Positions 17,228-26,347 of a stretch of DNA of 64,000 bases are shown here, piece after piece. The first letter of the stretch is position 1. Every line of letters starts with the position of its first letter. Below the pieces are notes generated by a model. It was not told the origin of the DNA and searched no databases. It worked only from the letters and a program-made list of their open reading frames with translations. The position numbers and the translations under genes were made by a program. The DNA is from Glaciimonas sp. PCH181 (GTDB lineage Bacteria; Pseudomonadota; Gammaproteobacteria; Burkholderiales; Burkholderiaceae_D), in assembly GCF_003056055.1 (NCBI RefSeq), contig NZ_PYFP01000003.1, forward strand, positions 186,001-250,000, in the 5' to 3' direction.

Positions 17228-17920
17228 ATGCTGGAAATTTTACAAAACTATGCATCGCTGTTTCTCATCGGCGCTTATCCCCATGGTCCGCTAGGCGGTC
17301 TGGCGATGACGTTGACGCTGTCCGTGCTGGGTCTGACGCTATCGTTTCCGATTGCGATCATGCTCGGGCTGGCGCATCTTTCATCGTTCGGATGGGTGCG
17401 TGTGACCGCACTGTGGTGGACCCGCGTGATCCGCGGCATACCTTTGCTGCTGATCATTTTCTGGGCCTACTTTTGCGTACCTTTGATCGTCGGTGCTGAG
17501 GTATCCGGCTTCACGACAGTGGTCTGCGCCATCGTCGTGTATGAAAGCGCATTTCTGGCGCAGGTTGTGCGCGCCGGGCTGGAAGGCTTGCCCAAGGGTC
17601 AATCTGAAGCGGCCCGTTCGATGGGACTGACCTGGATGCAAAGCATGCGCTTTGTACTGCTGCCGCAGGCGCTGGTGAATATGATTCCGTCGATCGTGAA
17701 TCAATTTGTGTCGACCATCAAGGCGACCTCGCTGGCGTATGTGATTGGCGTTCCCGAGCTGACTTATTCAGCGGCGCAAGTGAACACCATGACGCTGACC
17801 AAGCCGCTGGAAACTTATCTGGTATTGGCGGGCTTTTATTTCGTTCTATGTTTTTCTATCTCTCGTGTCGCCGGTCTGCTGGAACAGCGTATTGCCAGTA
17901 AATCACGAGGAATGGCCTAA
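17228..17920 (+). CDS. Amino-acid ABC transporter permease 2
   Basis: 230 residues, paralogous to the preceding permease, with the EAA loop [34 protein letters not shown] and several hydrophobic helices. The ATG at 17228 comes two bases after the upstream stop, so translation is probably coupled. An in-frame TTG at 17222 is less likely. With permease 1 it forms the membrane part of the importer, driven by the ATPase encoded next. Confidence 0.92.
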   Translation: MLEILQNYASLFLIGAYPHGPLGGLAMTLTLSVLGLTLSFPIAIMLGLAHLSSFGWVRVTALWWTRVIRGIPLLLIIFWAYFCVPLIVGAEVSGFTTVVCAIVVYESAFLAQVVRAGLEGLPKGQSEAARSMGLTWMQSMRFVLLPQALVNMIPSIVNQFVSTIKATSLAYVIGVPELTYSAAQVNTMTLTKPLETYLVLAGFYFVLCFSISRVAGLLEQRIASKSRGMA

Positions 17921-17940
17921 GTCTGATTAAGGAGATAACC

Positions 17941-18699
17941 ATGTTGAAATTAGAAAATGTTGATAAATGGTATGGCGACTATCACGCTCTGAAGGCGGTG
18001 AACGCCAACGTAAAAAAAGGTGAAGTAGTCGTCATCTGCGGTCCTTCCGGATCAGGAAAATCGACCTTGATCCGTACCCTCACCCGACTGGAAGCGATTC
18101 AGGGTGGCCGGATTTTGTTCGAAGAAAAAGATATCTACGAACGCACAGTCGATGTCAACAAACTCCGGGCGCGGGTCGGTTTCGTGTTTCAGAGTTTCAA
18201 TCTATTTCAGAATATGTCGGTGCGAGAAAACCTGACGCTGGGGCCAATCAAAGTTCTTGGACTCAGTCGCGATGAAGCAAATGCGCGGGCCAAAGAACTG
18301 CTGATAAAGGTGGGACTGGAAAACAAAATCGATGCCATGCCAATCAATTTATCCGGCGGTCAGCAACAACGCGTTGCCATCGCCCGCGCATTGGCAATGC
18401 AACCGGCGCTGATGTTGTTCGATGAGCCAACTAGCGCGCTTGATCCTGAAATGGTGAATGAAGTCTTGCAAGTCATGCAGTCGCTGGCCCGCGATGGCAT
18501 GACGATGATTATCGTTTCACACGAGATGGGCTTCGCTCGCGAAGTATCGAGCCGGGTATGGTTTATGGACAACGGCGAGTTGCTTGAAGATGCGCCACCG
18601 GAGAAGTTTTTTTCCAATCCGCAGCATCCACGGGCCCGCAAATTTTTACAAGACGTGGTGCGTCCGCATGACGCCGTCCACGCACCAATCGCAGCATAA
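17941..18699 (+). CDS. Amino-acid ABC transporter ATP-binding protein
   Basis: 252 residues with every ATPase motif in order: Walker [10 protein letters not shown] near residue 36, Q-loop VFQSFNLF, signature LSGGQQQR, Walker [14 protein letters not shown] and the switch His in IIVSHEMGF. It belongs to the GlnQ/HisP polar amino-acid group. AAGGAGAT lies before the ATG. The C-terminal extension ([16 protein letters not shown]) is usual for the group. It powers the two-permease importer encoded upstream. Confidence 0.95.
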   Translation: MLKLENVDKWYGDYHALKAVNANVKKGEVVVICGPSGSGKSTLIRTLTRLEAIQGGRILFEEKDIYERTVDVNKLRARVGFVFQSFNLFQNMSVRENLTLGPIKVLGLSRDEANARAKELLIKVGLENKIDAMPINLSGGQQQRVAIARALAMQPALMLFDEPTSALDPEMVNEVLQVMQSLARDGMTMIIVSHEMGFAREVSSRVWFMDNGELLEDAPPEKFFSNPQHPRARKFLQDVVRPHDAVHAPIAA

Positions 18700-18791
18700 A
18701 CACAGTTTGTAGCAACAAGCAAACACTACAAGATCGACACACACTAGGCTGGTAACAACAGCCACTTAACCAACACTTTGAGGAAAGCAAC

Positions 18792-19379
18792 ATGCATCAA
18801 CCTAACGAAAGCCAACAAATCGTCGCCACCGCCATCGCAGAAATCAAGCAGATTATTGAGCAAGAAGGCACTAACCGGGAATCGCTGGCAAAAGTATTGA
18901 CCGTAGTCGAGACACTCTCCGCGCAAACGTCACTCTGGGATGCCGATAAATTCGCCGCGCCGGAAGACGGCGAACTGCAAGCCCGTTACATGATTCAGGA
19001 AGATGACGATCACAGCTACGCGCTATACCTGAACGTCATGCTGCCGGGCAAACGCATCGTCCCGCACGACCACACTACCTGGGCTTGCATCGCCGCAGTC
19101 GAAGGTACTGAATACAACTATGTCTATCGTCGCACGGATGATGGACAGACCCCCGGCGTCGGCACGCTGGAACTGGAAAATACCGTCGTCGTCAGCCCGG
19201 GTAAAGGCATCGCGCTAATGGCCGACGATATTCATGCAGTGAAGATCGAAGGTGAAATCGCGATCCGTCACCTGCACATGTACGGCCGCGCGCTGGAAAC
19301 GTTGACCGCGCGTAAAGGCTTCGATCTCGATACTGGCACCTATAAAACCATGGGAATCGGCGTACAGACACGCCGTTAA
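18792..19379 (+). CDS. Cysteine-dioxygenase-like cupin (thiol dioxygenase candidate)
   Basis: 195 residues forming a single cupin. A facial His triad is visible: His92 and His94 ([11 protein letters not shown]) and His148 (DDIHAV). A further RHLHMYG block follows near 159-165. This is the arrangement of thiol dioxygenases such as cysteine dioxygenase and 3-mercaptopropionate dioxygenase, which oxidise a thiol to a sulfinate with Fe(II) and O2. GAGGAAAG precedes the ATG. It lies in the importer operon, ahead of a rhodanese-like gene and a C-S lyase gene. The thiol substrate cannot be fixed from sequence. Confidence 0.82.
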   Translation: MHQPNESQQIVATAIAEIKQIIEQEGTNRESLAKVLTVVETLSAQTSLWDADKFAAPEDGELQARYMIQEDDDHSYALYLNVMLPGKRIVPHDHTTWACIAAVEGTEYNYVYRRTDDGQTPGVGTLELENTVVVSPGKGIALMADDIHAVKIEGEIAIRHLHMYGRALETLTARKGFDLDTGTYKTMGIGVQTRR

Positions 19380-19397
19380 CCTGAACTCACTTATTGA

Positions 19398-21008
19398 ATG
19401 ACATTCATGAATAAATTTGTCGATCCACACACGCTCAAGAACTGGCTGCACGATGGTGCCGAAATCGCACTCTTCGATGTCCGCGAACAAGGCCAGTATG
19501 GTGAATCCCATTTGTTTTACGGCGTACCGCTGCCGTATAGCAGGCTCGAACTGGATGTGCAAAGGCTAGCCCCATTGCCATCGGTGCGTTTGGTTGTGTA
19601 TGACGAAGATCAGTCCATCGCAGTCCGCGCCGCAGCACGGCTGGCGGCATGCGGTTATACCAATGTCCATATTCTGGAAGGCGGCACGCGCGGCTGGAAG
19701 GAAGCGGGCTACGTACTTTTTTCCGGCGTGCATGTGCCCTCAAAAACCTTCGGCGAACTAGTCGAAGAGAACTACCATACGCCATCCGTTACCGCACCGG
19801 CATTGTTTGAGATGCTGCAACGCGGTGAAGACGTAGTCGTGCTGGATGGACGCCCTCTTTCCGAATATCACAAGATGACGATACCGGGTTCGATCTGCTG
19901 CCCGAATGGTGAACTAAGTTATCGCATCCATGACATGATCGATAATCCGGACACCACCATCGTCGTTAATTGCGCAGGCCGCACCCGCAGCATCATCGGC
20001 GCACAAACCCTGATCAATCTGGGATTAAAAAATCCGATCATGGCGCTGGAAAACGGCACGCAGGGCTGGTATCTGGAAGACTTTCCGCTGGAACACGGCA
20101 GCAAACGCAAGTATTCCGATCAGGTATCGGATAACGCGCGCGTAGTCGGCCGCGCAGCTAGCGCAAACGTGGCGCAGCGTTTCGATGTACAAAGCGTTGA
20201 GGCAGCGACGATTTCAGAATGGCTGGCGGGCGGCGATTCCTCGGTATTTTTATGCGACGTGCGCACCCCCGACGAGTTTGCCAACGGTAGTCTTTCCGGT
20301 GCCCAAAGCACGCCCGGCGGTCAACTGATTCAAGCCAACGATCAATACATCGGCGTAAGAAACGCACGTCTGGTGCTGTTCGATGACGACGGTATTCGCG
20401 CACCCGTAGTTGCCAGCTGGCTGAAACAACTAGGGCACGATGCCTATGTATTGCGCGGCGGTCTTCAAAGCCAATTTTCCCTTCTGCATTCTGGACGCGG
20501 CGCGGTGGCGTTGACCGACGCATCGCAACTGCCGGCCATCACTGTAGCTGAACTAAAAACCGGTCTGGCAGACAAACGGCTGTGTGTCATGGATGTGCGT
20601 GGCAGCATGCAGTACCGCAAGTCGCATATCCCCGGCGCCAGTTGGGGCATACGGCCACACTTTCCCGCGCTGGAAGCATTTGCCGGGAAGTGCGATGTAG
20701 TACTGGTTGGCGACGAAGATGCGGTCGTCGCGCTGGCAGCAAGCGAATGGTGCAAGCCGACCTCCGAACATCATCCTGATGTCAGAGTGATGCGACTGGA
20801 AGGCGGCTTTGCAGCGTGGGTCACGGCGCAATTACCGGTCGAGAGCACGCCAGAGTTGCCGGTCGATGCAGAATGTCTCGATTATCTGTTCTTTGTCCAC
20901 GACCGTCACGATGGCAACAAGGCCGCAGCACGCCAATATCTGCAATGGGAAACCGGCCTGCTGGCACAACTGGATCAACGCGAACTGGATGCCTTCGATC
21001 TGGATTGA
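19398..21008 (+). CDS. Four-domain rhodanese-like protein with one catalytic cysteine
   Basis: 536 residues built from four rhodanese modules (about 8-110, 128-235, 265-362, 380-485) and a C-terminal tail. Only module 2 has the active-site cysteine, Cys192 in the loop NCAGRTRS. The matching loops of modules 1, 3 and 4 read YDEDQSIA, FDDDGIRA and GDEDAVVA, with acidic residues instead. The protein probably takes up sulfane sulfur on Cys192 and passes it to an acceptor. The other modules would be structural or regulatory. It follows the thiol-dioxygenase-like gene by 18 bases and precedes the C-S lyase. I see no strong ribosome site at 19398, and the ATG at 19407 is also possible. Confidence 0.88.
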   Translation: MTFMNKFVDPHTLKNWLHDGAEIALFDVREQGQYGESHLFYGVPLPYSRLELDVQRLAPLPSVRLVVYDEDQSIAVRAAARLAACGYTNVHILEGGTRGWKEAGYVLFSGVHVPSKTFGELVEENYHTPSVTAPALFEMLQRGEDVVVLDGRPLSEYHKMTIPGSICCPNGELSYRIHDMIDNPDTTIVVNCAGRTRSIIGAQTLINLGLKNPIMALENGTQGWYLEDFPLEHGSKRKYSDQVSDNARVVGRAASANVAQRFDVQSVEAATISEWLAGGDSSVFLCDVRTPDEFANGSLSGAQSTPGGQLIQANDQYIGVRNARLVLFDDDGIRAPVVASWLKQLGHDAYVLRGGLQSQFSLLHSGRGAVALTDASQLPAITVAELKTGLADKRLCVMDVRGSMQYRKSHIPGASWGIRPHFPALEAFAGKCDVVLVGDEDAVVALAASEWCKPTSEHHPDVRVMRLEGGFAAWVTAQLPVESTPELPVDAECLDYLFFVHDRHDGNKAAARQYLQWETGLLAQLDQRELDAFDLD

Positions 21009-21096
21009 TCGTCTGGCAATGTCGGCCAACGAAATGACGCCGAGGCCAACTGTTCGCTGATTGACTATTTACAACCTTACTTGCAAAGAGATACAG

Positions 21097-22278
21097 ATGT
21101 CCAAACCCTTATTGAAGAAACTTCGGCCGCAAACCCGACTGCTCAAAAGCGGCACCGCGCCTGTTTATCAGGGCGGTAAGGCGGTCAATCCGCCAGTGGT
21201 GCGCGCTTCCACAGTGCTGTTTGAAACGGTCGAAGAATTAGCGTCGATGCGCGCACGTCGTAATGACGAGCGCATCTTTACCTATGGCGCACGCGGCAAT
21301 CCAACGGCATTTGCGCTCGAAGATGCCGTTGCAGATATCGAAGGCGGATATCGCACCAGATTATTCCCGACAGGACTAGCTGCCATCGCGATGGTCTTCA
21401 CCACTTACCTGAAACCCGGCGATCACGTCCTCATCGCGGATTGCGTCTATCAGCCGGTCCGCCATTTTGCCGAAACCTTCATGAGACAGTTCGGCATAGA
21501 GGTTACCTACTTTAGCGCCGATGGCAGCGACATCGCCGAAAAAGCCCGGCCCAATACCAAAATGCTGTACGTCGAATGCCCAGGCTCGCTAGTCTACGAA
21601 CTGTGTGACATGCGCAGTCTGGCGACGCTTGCCACTGCGAATGGCTGGTTGCTGGTGGCGGATAACACCTGGGGTTCCGGCTTGCAATATCAGCCGCTAG
21701 CCTTGGGCGCAGATGTGTCCATCATGGCTGCTACTAAATATTTAGGCGGTCATTCCGATGTGATGATGGGAACAGTCACTACTAACGAAAAAGCTTGGCA
21801 ACAGTTGGCAATCATGACCGACGCGTTCGGCATGACAGTCAGCCCAGACGATGCGTATCTGGTCTTACGCGGCATCCGCACACTCGCCGCACGGTTAGCG
21901 CTGCACGAGCAGCACGCACTTAAAATCGCCCACTGGCTGCGCGATCGACCAGAAGTCGCACGCGTGTTTTGTCCGGCATTACCAGACCATCCCGACCATG
22001 CCATCTGGCAGCGCGATTGCAAGGGAACCAACGGTTTAATTTCGTTTGAATTCGTCCGCGCAGACCAACAAGTCGCAGCAAGCTTCGTTAATCGACTGGG
22101 ACTGTTTGGTATCGGCGCGTCATGGGGAGGTTTTGAAAGTCTGGCAACCATAGCCGATATGAAAGCGGCGCGTAGCGTGACTGACTGGTCAAATTCAGGT
22201 GCGATTGTCCGCCTGCATATCGGGCTGGAAGATCCTGATGATTTGATTGAAGATCTGACACAAGCTTTTACGGGATAA
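21097..22278 (+). CDS. metC: PLP-dependent C-S lyase (cystathionine beta-lyase family)
   Basis: 393 residues of the Cys/Met metabolism PLP family. The cofactor Lys is Lys214 (MAATKYLGGHSDVMMG), with the Asp of VADNTWGSG near 189 and the FPTGLAAI phosphate loop. The sequence is nearer to cystathionine beta-lyase than to gamma-synthase. Such enzymes also split cystine or cysteine to pyruvate, ammonia and a persulfide or sulfide. I start at ATG 21097 with AGAGAT upstream, because the frame's earlier start is 12 codons longer and unsupported. In an operon with an importer and a rhodanese, catabolism of cyst(e)ine fits better than methionine synthesis. Confidence 0.88.
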   Translation: MSKPLLKKLRPQTRLLKSGTAPVYQGGKAVNPPVVRASTVLFETVEELASMRARRNDERIFTYGARGNPTAFALEDAVADIEGGYRTRLFPTGLAAIAMVFTTYLKPGDHVLIADCVYQPVRHFAETFMRQFGIEVTYFSADGSDIAEKARPNTKMLYVECPGSLVYELCDMRSLATLATANGWLLVADNTWGSGLQYQPLALGADVSIMAATKYLGGHSDVMMGTVTTNEKAWQQLAIMTDAFGMTVSPDDAYLVLRGIRTLAARLALHEQHALKIAHWLRDRPEVARVFCPALPDHPDHAIWQRDCKGTNGLISFEFVRADQQVAASFVNRLGLFGIGASWGGFESLATIADMKAARSVTDWSNSGAIVRLHIGLEDPDDLIEDLTQAFTG

Positions 22279-22350
22279 GGATTTCCCTCAATAGCATGGT
22301 CAGCTAAGTCTAATAGCGTGTATTAGACGTTTTCGGTGAAAATGATACGG

Positions 22351-22378
22351 CAAAAAAACGGCGCATCGAAATGCGCCG
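22351..22378 (-). terminator. Intrinsic terminator of the sulfonate-type ABC operon
   Basis: Reading the minus strand, an 8-bp stem (22371-22378 with 22359-22366) closes a 4-base loop and is followed by seven T's. It lies 22 bases after the stop of the permease gene. Confidence 0.85.
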
Positions 22379-22399
22379 CGAACCTTAAAGCACTACAAT

Positions 22400-23254
22400 T
22401 TAAAATGCTGCCGGACGCCATTTCAGCAAACGTTTCTCGACTCTCAGTAGCAAATAATCGGCTGCCAGTGCCACCACCGCCAGCACAATCATCGCAGCGA
22501 ATACGCCACTGGCATTAAATGCGCCTTGCGCCGTTGAAATCAGCAAACCGATTCCCTGTTTTGAGCCAAGAAATTCGCCCACCACCGCTCCCACCAGCGC
22601 AAAACCAAAACTGACGTGCAGACTTGCCAAAATCCAACTAAGTGCCGATGGAATCACGACCGACATCGTTACCTGACGAGGCGAGGCACCCAAAATCTGT
22701 GCGTTGGCAATCATGTAACGATCAGCTTCACGTACTCCCTGGAAGGCATTCGCAAACACCACAAAAAATACCATTACAACAGCCAAAGCAACCTTGGATG
22801 CCATACCAAGTCCCAGTGAAATCACAAAAATCGATCCCAGCACGACCCGTGGAATGGAGTTGGCGATCTGGATATAAATACTGAATACATCCGATAAGAG
22901 TTTGTTACGCCCGAGTAAAATCCCACAAATAACACCGGCTACTGCGCCAATCAAAAAACCGAGTACTGTTTCTTCCAGCGTGACCATTACCTGAACCCAC
23001 AAAGGCCCTTGCGACGTTCCCTCAACAATCCAGTCATAGATCTGAATCACAATCAATGAGGGCTGAGAAAAGAAAAATGGATCGATCCACTGTAATCGCG
23101 CCCCTAACTCCCAGCCTCCGAGAACGAATACCAATATTGCAACCCGCAAGAAAATCACCAGCCAATAGCGCATCTTGATTTTTCGCTGGGCCGCCTGTTC
23201 AACCGTCGCCAGGCTAGCAGCGCTTAGCTGGTCGAGTGAGTGTGTTTGCGTCAT
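22400..23254 (-). CDS. ABC transporter permease, sulfonate/nitrate/taurine type
   Basis: 284 residues with six or so membrane segments of the SsuC/TauC/NrtB family. The cytoplasmic loop AVVMVFFVVFANAFQGVREADRYMIANAQILGASPRQ is typical. A 40-residue cytoplasmic tail precedes the first helix. AAGG precedes the ATG at 23254. It pairs with the ATPase at 23394-24233 and the binding protein at 24453-25493 on the same strand. No desulfonating or nitrate-reducing enzyme is nearby, so the substrate (sulfonate, thiamine precursor, aromatic acid or other) is open. Confidence 0.92.
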   Translation of the reverse strand: MTQTHSLDQLSAASLATVEQAAQRKIKMRYWLVIFLRVAILVFVLGGWELGARLQWIDPFFFSQPSLIVIQIYDWIVEGTSQGPLWVQVMVTLEETVLGFLIGAVAGVICGILLGRNKLLSDVFSIYIQIANSIPRVVLGSIFVISLGLGMASKVALAVVMVFFVVFANAFQGVREADRYMIANAQILGASPRQVTMSVVIPSALSWILASLHVSFGFALVGAVVGEFLGSKQGIGLLISTAQGAFNASGVFAAMIVLAVVALAADYLLLRVEKRLLKWRPAAF

Positions 23255-23393
23255 TTCATTACCTTGTAATTATTTTCCACCGATAACGATCTGTGATCGC
23301 CGATGGAATCGTGTGATGTTAGTTGCCTGTCGCCTGCAAACGCCAATGGCGGGTTCTGGCTAAATCTTCGGCCTACAACGATAGAAAAATGCT

Positions 23394-24233
23394 TCAGCTA
23401 ATATGGACTTCTTCCCGTAAATCAGACCAAATCTTGCGGGATATATCAATAAAACGCTGCTCGTAGCGAACCTCGGACATCACGCGGGGACGAGGCAAAT
23501 CAACCTGATACACGCTCTTCAATGTTGCTGGGCGAGCAGTCAATACGTACACCTTGTCAGCCAACGCAATGGCCTCCTCCAGATCATGCGTAACAAACAC
23601 TACCGACCCGGATTGCGAAGACCACAGTTGCAGCAACTCATCCTGCATCAAGGTTCTGGTCTGCATATCTAGCGCACTAAACGGCTCGTCCATTAATAAA
23701 ATTTCCGGGCTGTTGATAAAAGTTTGCGCCAGCGCGACACGTTTGCGCATACCGCCAGAAAGTTGGTGCGGATAATGGTTACTAAACTTGTTCAGACCCA
23801 CTCTGCGTATCCATTCCTCTGCCAATGCATAGGCAGCCTCTTTGGGTTTACCGCGAAAAAGCGGACCAGCAGCAACATTGTCGAGCACGCTTCGCCAAGG
23901 AAATACAGCATCGCTCTGAAACACAAAGCCGATCCTTGGATCGATACCATTCACCACTTCGCCCATGATGCGAACTTCGCCGACGGTGGGTTTAAGCAGG
24001 CCGGTAATCAAGCTAAGCGTAGTGGACTTGCCGCACCCCGTCGGGCCGACGATGGCGCAAAATTCACCGCGAGCAACACTCATTGTGAAATCGCGCAGTG
24101 CCACCGTCGCTTTACCGTCCGGTGAAATGAAGCGACAAGAGACGTTACGAATATCAATCGCCGGGGTATCTCTGGTGACCGGCTCAGCAGAAGATGCCAA
24201 GCTCGAAGCGGCCGTATTTGAGGATAATGTCAT
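23394..24233 (-). CDS. ABC transporter ATP-binding protein, SsuB/TauB type
   Basis: 279 residues from the ATG at 24233; a 30-codon upstream extension is basic and unlike the family. The motifs are Walker A GPTGCGKSTT, Q-loop FVFQSDAVFPWRSV, signature LSGGMRKRVALAQ, Walker B ILLMDEPFSALD and His-loop FVTHDLEEA. The VFPW Q-loop is common in nitrate/sulfonate/taurine importers. It provides energy for the permease encoded 139 bases downstream. Confidence 0.93.
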   Translation of the reverse strand: MTLSSNTAASSLASSAEPVTRDTPAIDIRNVSCRFISPDGKATVALRDFTMSVARGEFCAIVGPTGCGKSTTLSLITGLLKPTVGEVRIMGEVVNGIDPRIGFVFQSDAVFPWRSVLDNVAAGPLFRGKPKEAAYALAEEWIRRVGLNKFSNHYPHQLSGGMRKRVALAQTFINSPEILLMDEPFSALDMQTRTLMQDELLQLWSSQSGSVVFVTHDLEEAIALADKVYVLTARPATLKSVYQVDLPRPRVMSEVRYEQRFIDISRKIWSDLREEVHIS

Positions 24234-24452
24234 GCACTTCTTTCGTATAAGGCGGGTTGTAACGTCATCAAAAGCGGGACGATCAGCCCCGATCTTCAAT
24301 CGTGACTTAGCACGACAATGCAATGCTTTGCCGTTCGCAATTCAACGCAAAAATTAAGTTATCCGGCAGTATGTCTGGCATGGTGTGACGGGCAAAAATG
24401 GTGGTATTACCCGTCAACACATGCTTGGTACAAGCTACAGATGCTGAATAAC

Positions 24453-25493
24453 TTATTTACCTTGAGGAATGAATTCGTTGGTATAGGTTTTGGATAAATC
24501 GATGTGCTTACCTTTGACGTTCGGATTGAATGCCGCTAGCACTTGCAATACAGTTTCAGGACCGCCTGCAGGCATCCGACCATCCGCAGAAAACATCGGA
24601 AGGGAATTCTGCAAAGCCTGAAGATACAGGGCCTTGTCCTTGCCTTGATAATCCTTCGGCATCTTGCTGGCTATCTCTGCGGCATCGTGTGTCTTGATGA
24701 ACTTCAGTGTCTTGCTAAATGCGCGTGCCAGTTTGGCAGCTTCTACCTTGTGTGTATTGAGCCATGAACGTTGAACATACAGGCTTGAGGCTGGATAAAG
24801 ACCGCCGAGCGCCTTCACCGTGCCATCAACTGTGCGCATATCAACCAGCACCGAAGCCTCGCCGGTTTTTAACAACTGTGAAGCGGTAGGCTCGGTCGTC
24901 ATACCAGCATCAATCCGGCCCTGTTTAATCGCCGCAATGAAAGTATTATCAGCGCCGACGGGCAACACAGAATATTGCGTGGAACTGATACCGTGTCTTG
25001 CGGCAAGATATTGGGTCAGAAAATTGGTTGACGAGCCAAGGCCGGTAACGCCCAGCGTTTTACCTTTCACGTCAGCCATGCTTTTGATGGTGGCTGCTGC
25101 CTTGGTAGAAACCATTTCGACTTCACCTGGAACTTGTCCAAAAACAACGATCGCGGTCACTTCTTTACCCTTGCTTTGCAGGTCGATCGAATGGTCATAG
25201 AATCCCACCACTGCCTGAACTGCACCCGCCAGCAATTCGTTTTCAGCATCCACGCCCGCCGGTTGCGATTGCAACTCAACATCCAGACCTTCGTCCTTGA
25301 AGTAGCCAAGTTGCTCGGATAGTTTGGCAGGCAAATAAATCATTTTGGTAATGCCGCCGACCATGATGATTATTTTTGAGCCATCGACGGCCAGAACGTC
25401 TGTCGGCAGAGCAAACGTGGCACATGCAGATAGTGCCAAAATTACGGTCGATTTTTTTGTCAAATTCATTGCGCCGTGCATAAACTTACGCAT
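24453..25493 (-). CDS. ABC substrate-binding protein, NMT1/SsuA-like
   Basis: 346 residues with a signal peptide (basic start, LALSACATFALPTDVLA). The NMT1/SsuA-like core follows: IIIMVGGITKMIYLPAKLSEQLGYFKDEGLDVEL, GKTLGVTGLGSSTNFLTQYL and GMTTEPTASQLL. GGAG lies seven bases before the ATG. Proteins of this group bind sulfonates, pyrimidine thiamine precursors, phthalate or other aromatic acids. It is the first gene of the ABC operon and is divergent from the response-regulator gene. The ligand is unknown. Confidence 0.92.
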   Translation of the reverse strand: MRKFMHGAMNLTKKSTVILALSACATFALPTDVLAVDGSKIIIMVGGITKMIYLPAKLSEQLGYFKDEGLDVELQSQPAGVDAENELLAGAVQAVVGFYDHSIDLQSKGKEVTAIVVFGQVPGEVEMVSTKAAATIKSMADVKGKTLGVTGLGSSTNFLTQYLAARHGISSTQYSVLPVGADNTFIAAIKQGRIDAGMTTEPTASQLLKTGEASVLVDMRTVDGTVKALGGLYPASSLYVQRSWLNTHKVEAAKLARAFSKTLKFIKTHDAAEIASKMPKDYQGKDKALYLQALQNSLPMFSADGRMPAGGPETVLQVLAAFNPNVKGKHIDLSKTYTNEFIPQGK

Positions 25494-25672
25494 TATTAAG
25501 TCTCCATTATTTTGGGATTATGACCTGTAGCGAATTATTATTCGCTATGATCTTCCTTTATTGCTTTATGAAAGCGAATGTATTTTAGATTTCTTTAACT
25601 TTCATCTAGCTTACCAATTTTGCGTTTTTTATTTTGCAGTGCACCATAAAAATTAGAATAGGATTCCTGATC

Positions 25673-26347
25673 ATGAAACTTCTATTGATTGAAGACAATC
25701 CACCTCTGGCGTTGTGGCTTACCAAAATATTGAAGGAAGAAAAATTTACCGTCGATGTTGCCATCGATGGCGTAGCAGCTGATCAGGTGCTGCAAAGCGA
25801 AAACTATGATGCTGTTTTACTCGATCTGATGCTGCCGAAAATGAACGGCAAAAATGTCTTGCGCCGACTGCGCGAGCGCCATAACAATGTACCCGTGATG
25901 ATTTTGACTGCAAGCGGTTCTATCGATGAAAAAGTGGATTGCCTGGGAAGCGGTGCCGATGACTATTTGGTCAAGCCATTTGAAATCCGTGAACTGGTCG
26001 CCAGGATAAAGGCACTTATCCGGCGTCAGAGTCCTGACAAGGCGACAGAAATGCATTGTGCAGATCTGGTCTATAACAGTAATACGCGTCAGTTTTCAGT
26101 GAATGAAAAAATTCTGTCGCTGCCCGCTCGTGAACATGACGTGTTGGAAATACTCATGTTAAAACAGGGCAAAACAGTCTCCAAGAATGCACTGGTCAAT
26201 GGGATTTTCAGTTTAGGAGATGAGCCGAGTCCGGATGCGATTGAAATCTATGTACACCGCTTGCGAAAAAAATTGGAGCACTCTCAAGCCGCCATCATGA
26301 CCTTGCGTGGACTTGGCTATTTGCTGAAGAAAAACGATGATAGTTAG
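25673..26347 (+). CDS. OmpR-family response regulator (TctD/QseB-like)
   Basis: 224 residues: a receiver domain (about 1-112; acidic pair Glu7-Asp8, phospho-acceptor Asp51 in LLDLMLP, Lys at the VKPF switch) and an OmpR winged helix (about 128-220; EIYVHRLRKKL). I start at ATG 25673, which has AGGA upstream, because a longer frame from 25634 adds an unlikely N-terminus. It overlaps the sensor-kinase gene by 11 bases. TctD relatives control tricarboxylate porins and carriers. It lies between an ABC importer (divergent) and a porin, both possible targets. Confidence 0.94.
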   Translation: MKLLLIEDNPPLALWLTKILKEEKFTVDVAIDGVAADQVLQSENYDAVLLDLMLPKMNGKNVLRRLRERHNNVPVMILTASGSIDEKVDCLGSGADDYLVKPFEIRELVARIKALIRRQSPDKATEMHCADLVYNSNTRQFSVNEKILSLPAREHDVLEILMLKQGKTVSKNALVNGIFSLGDEPSPDAIEIYVHRLRKKLEHSQAAIMTLRGLGYLLKKNDDS

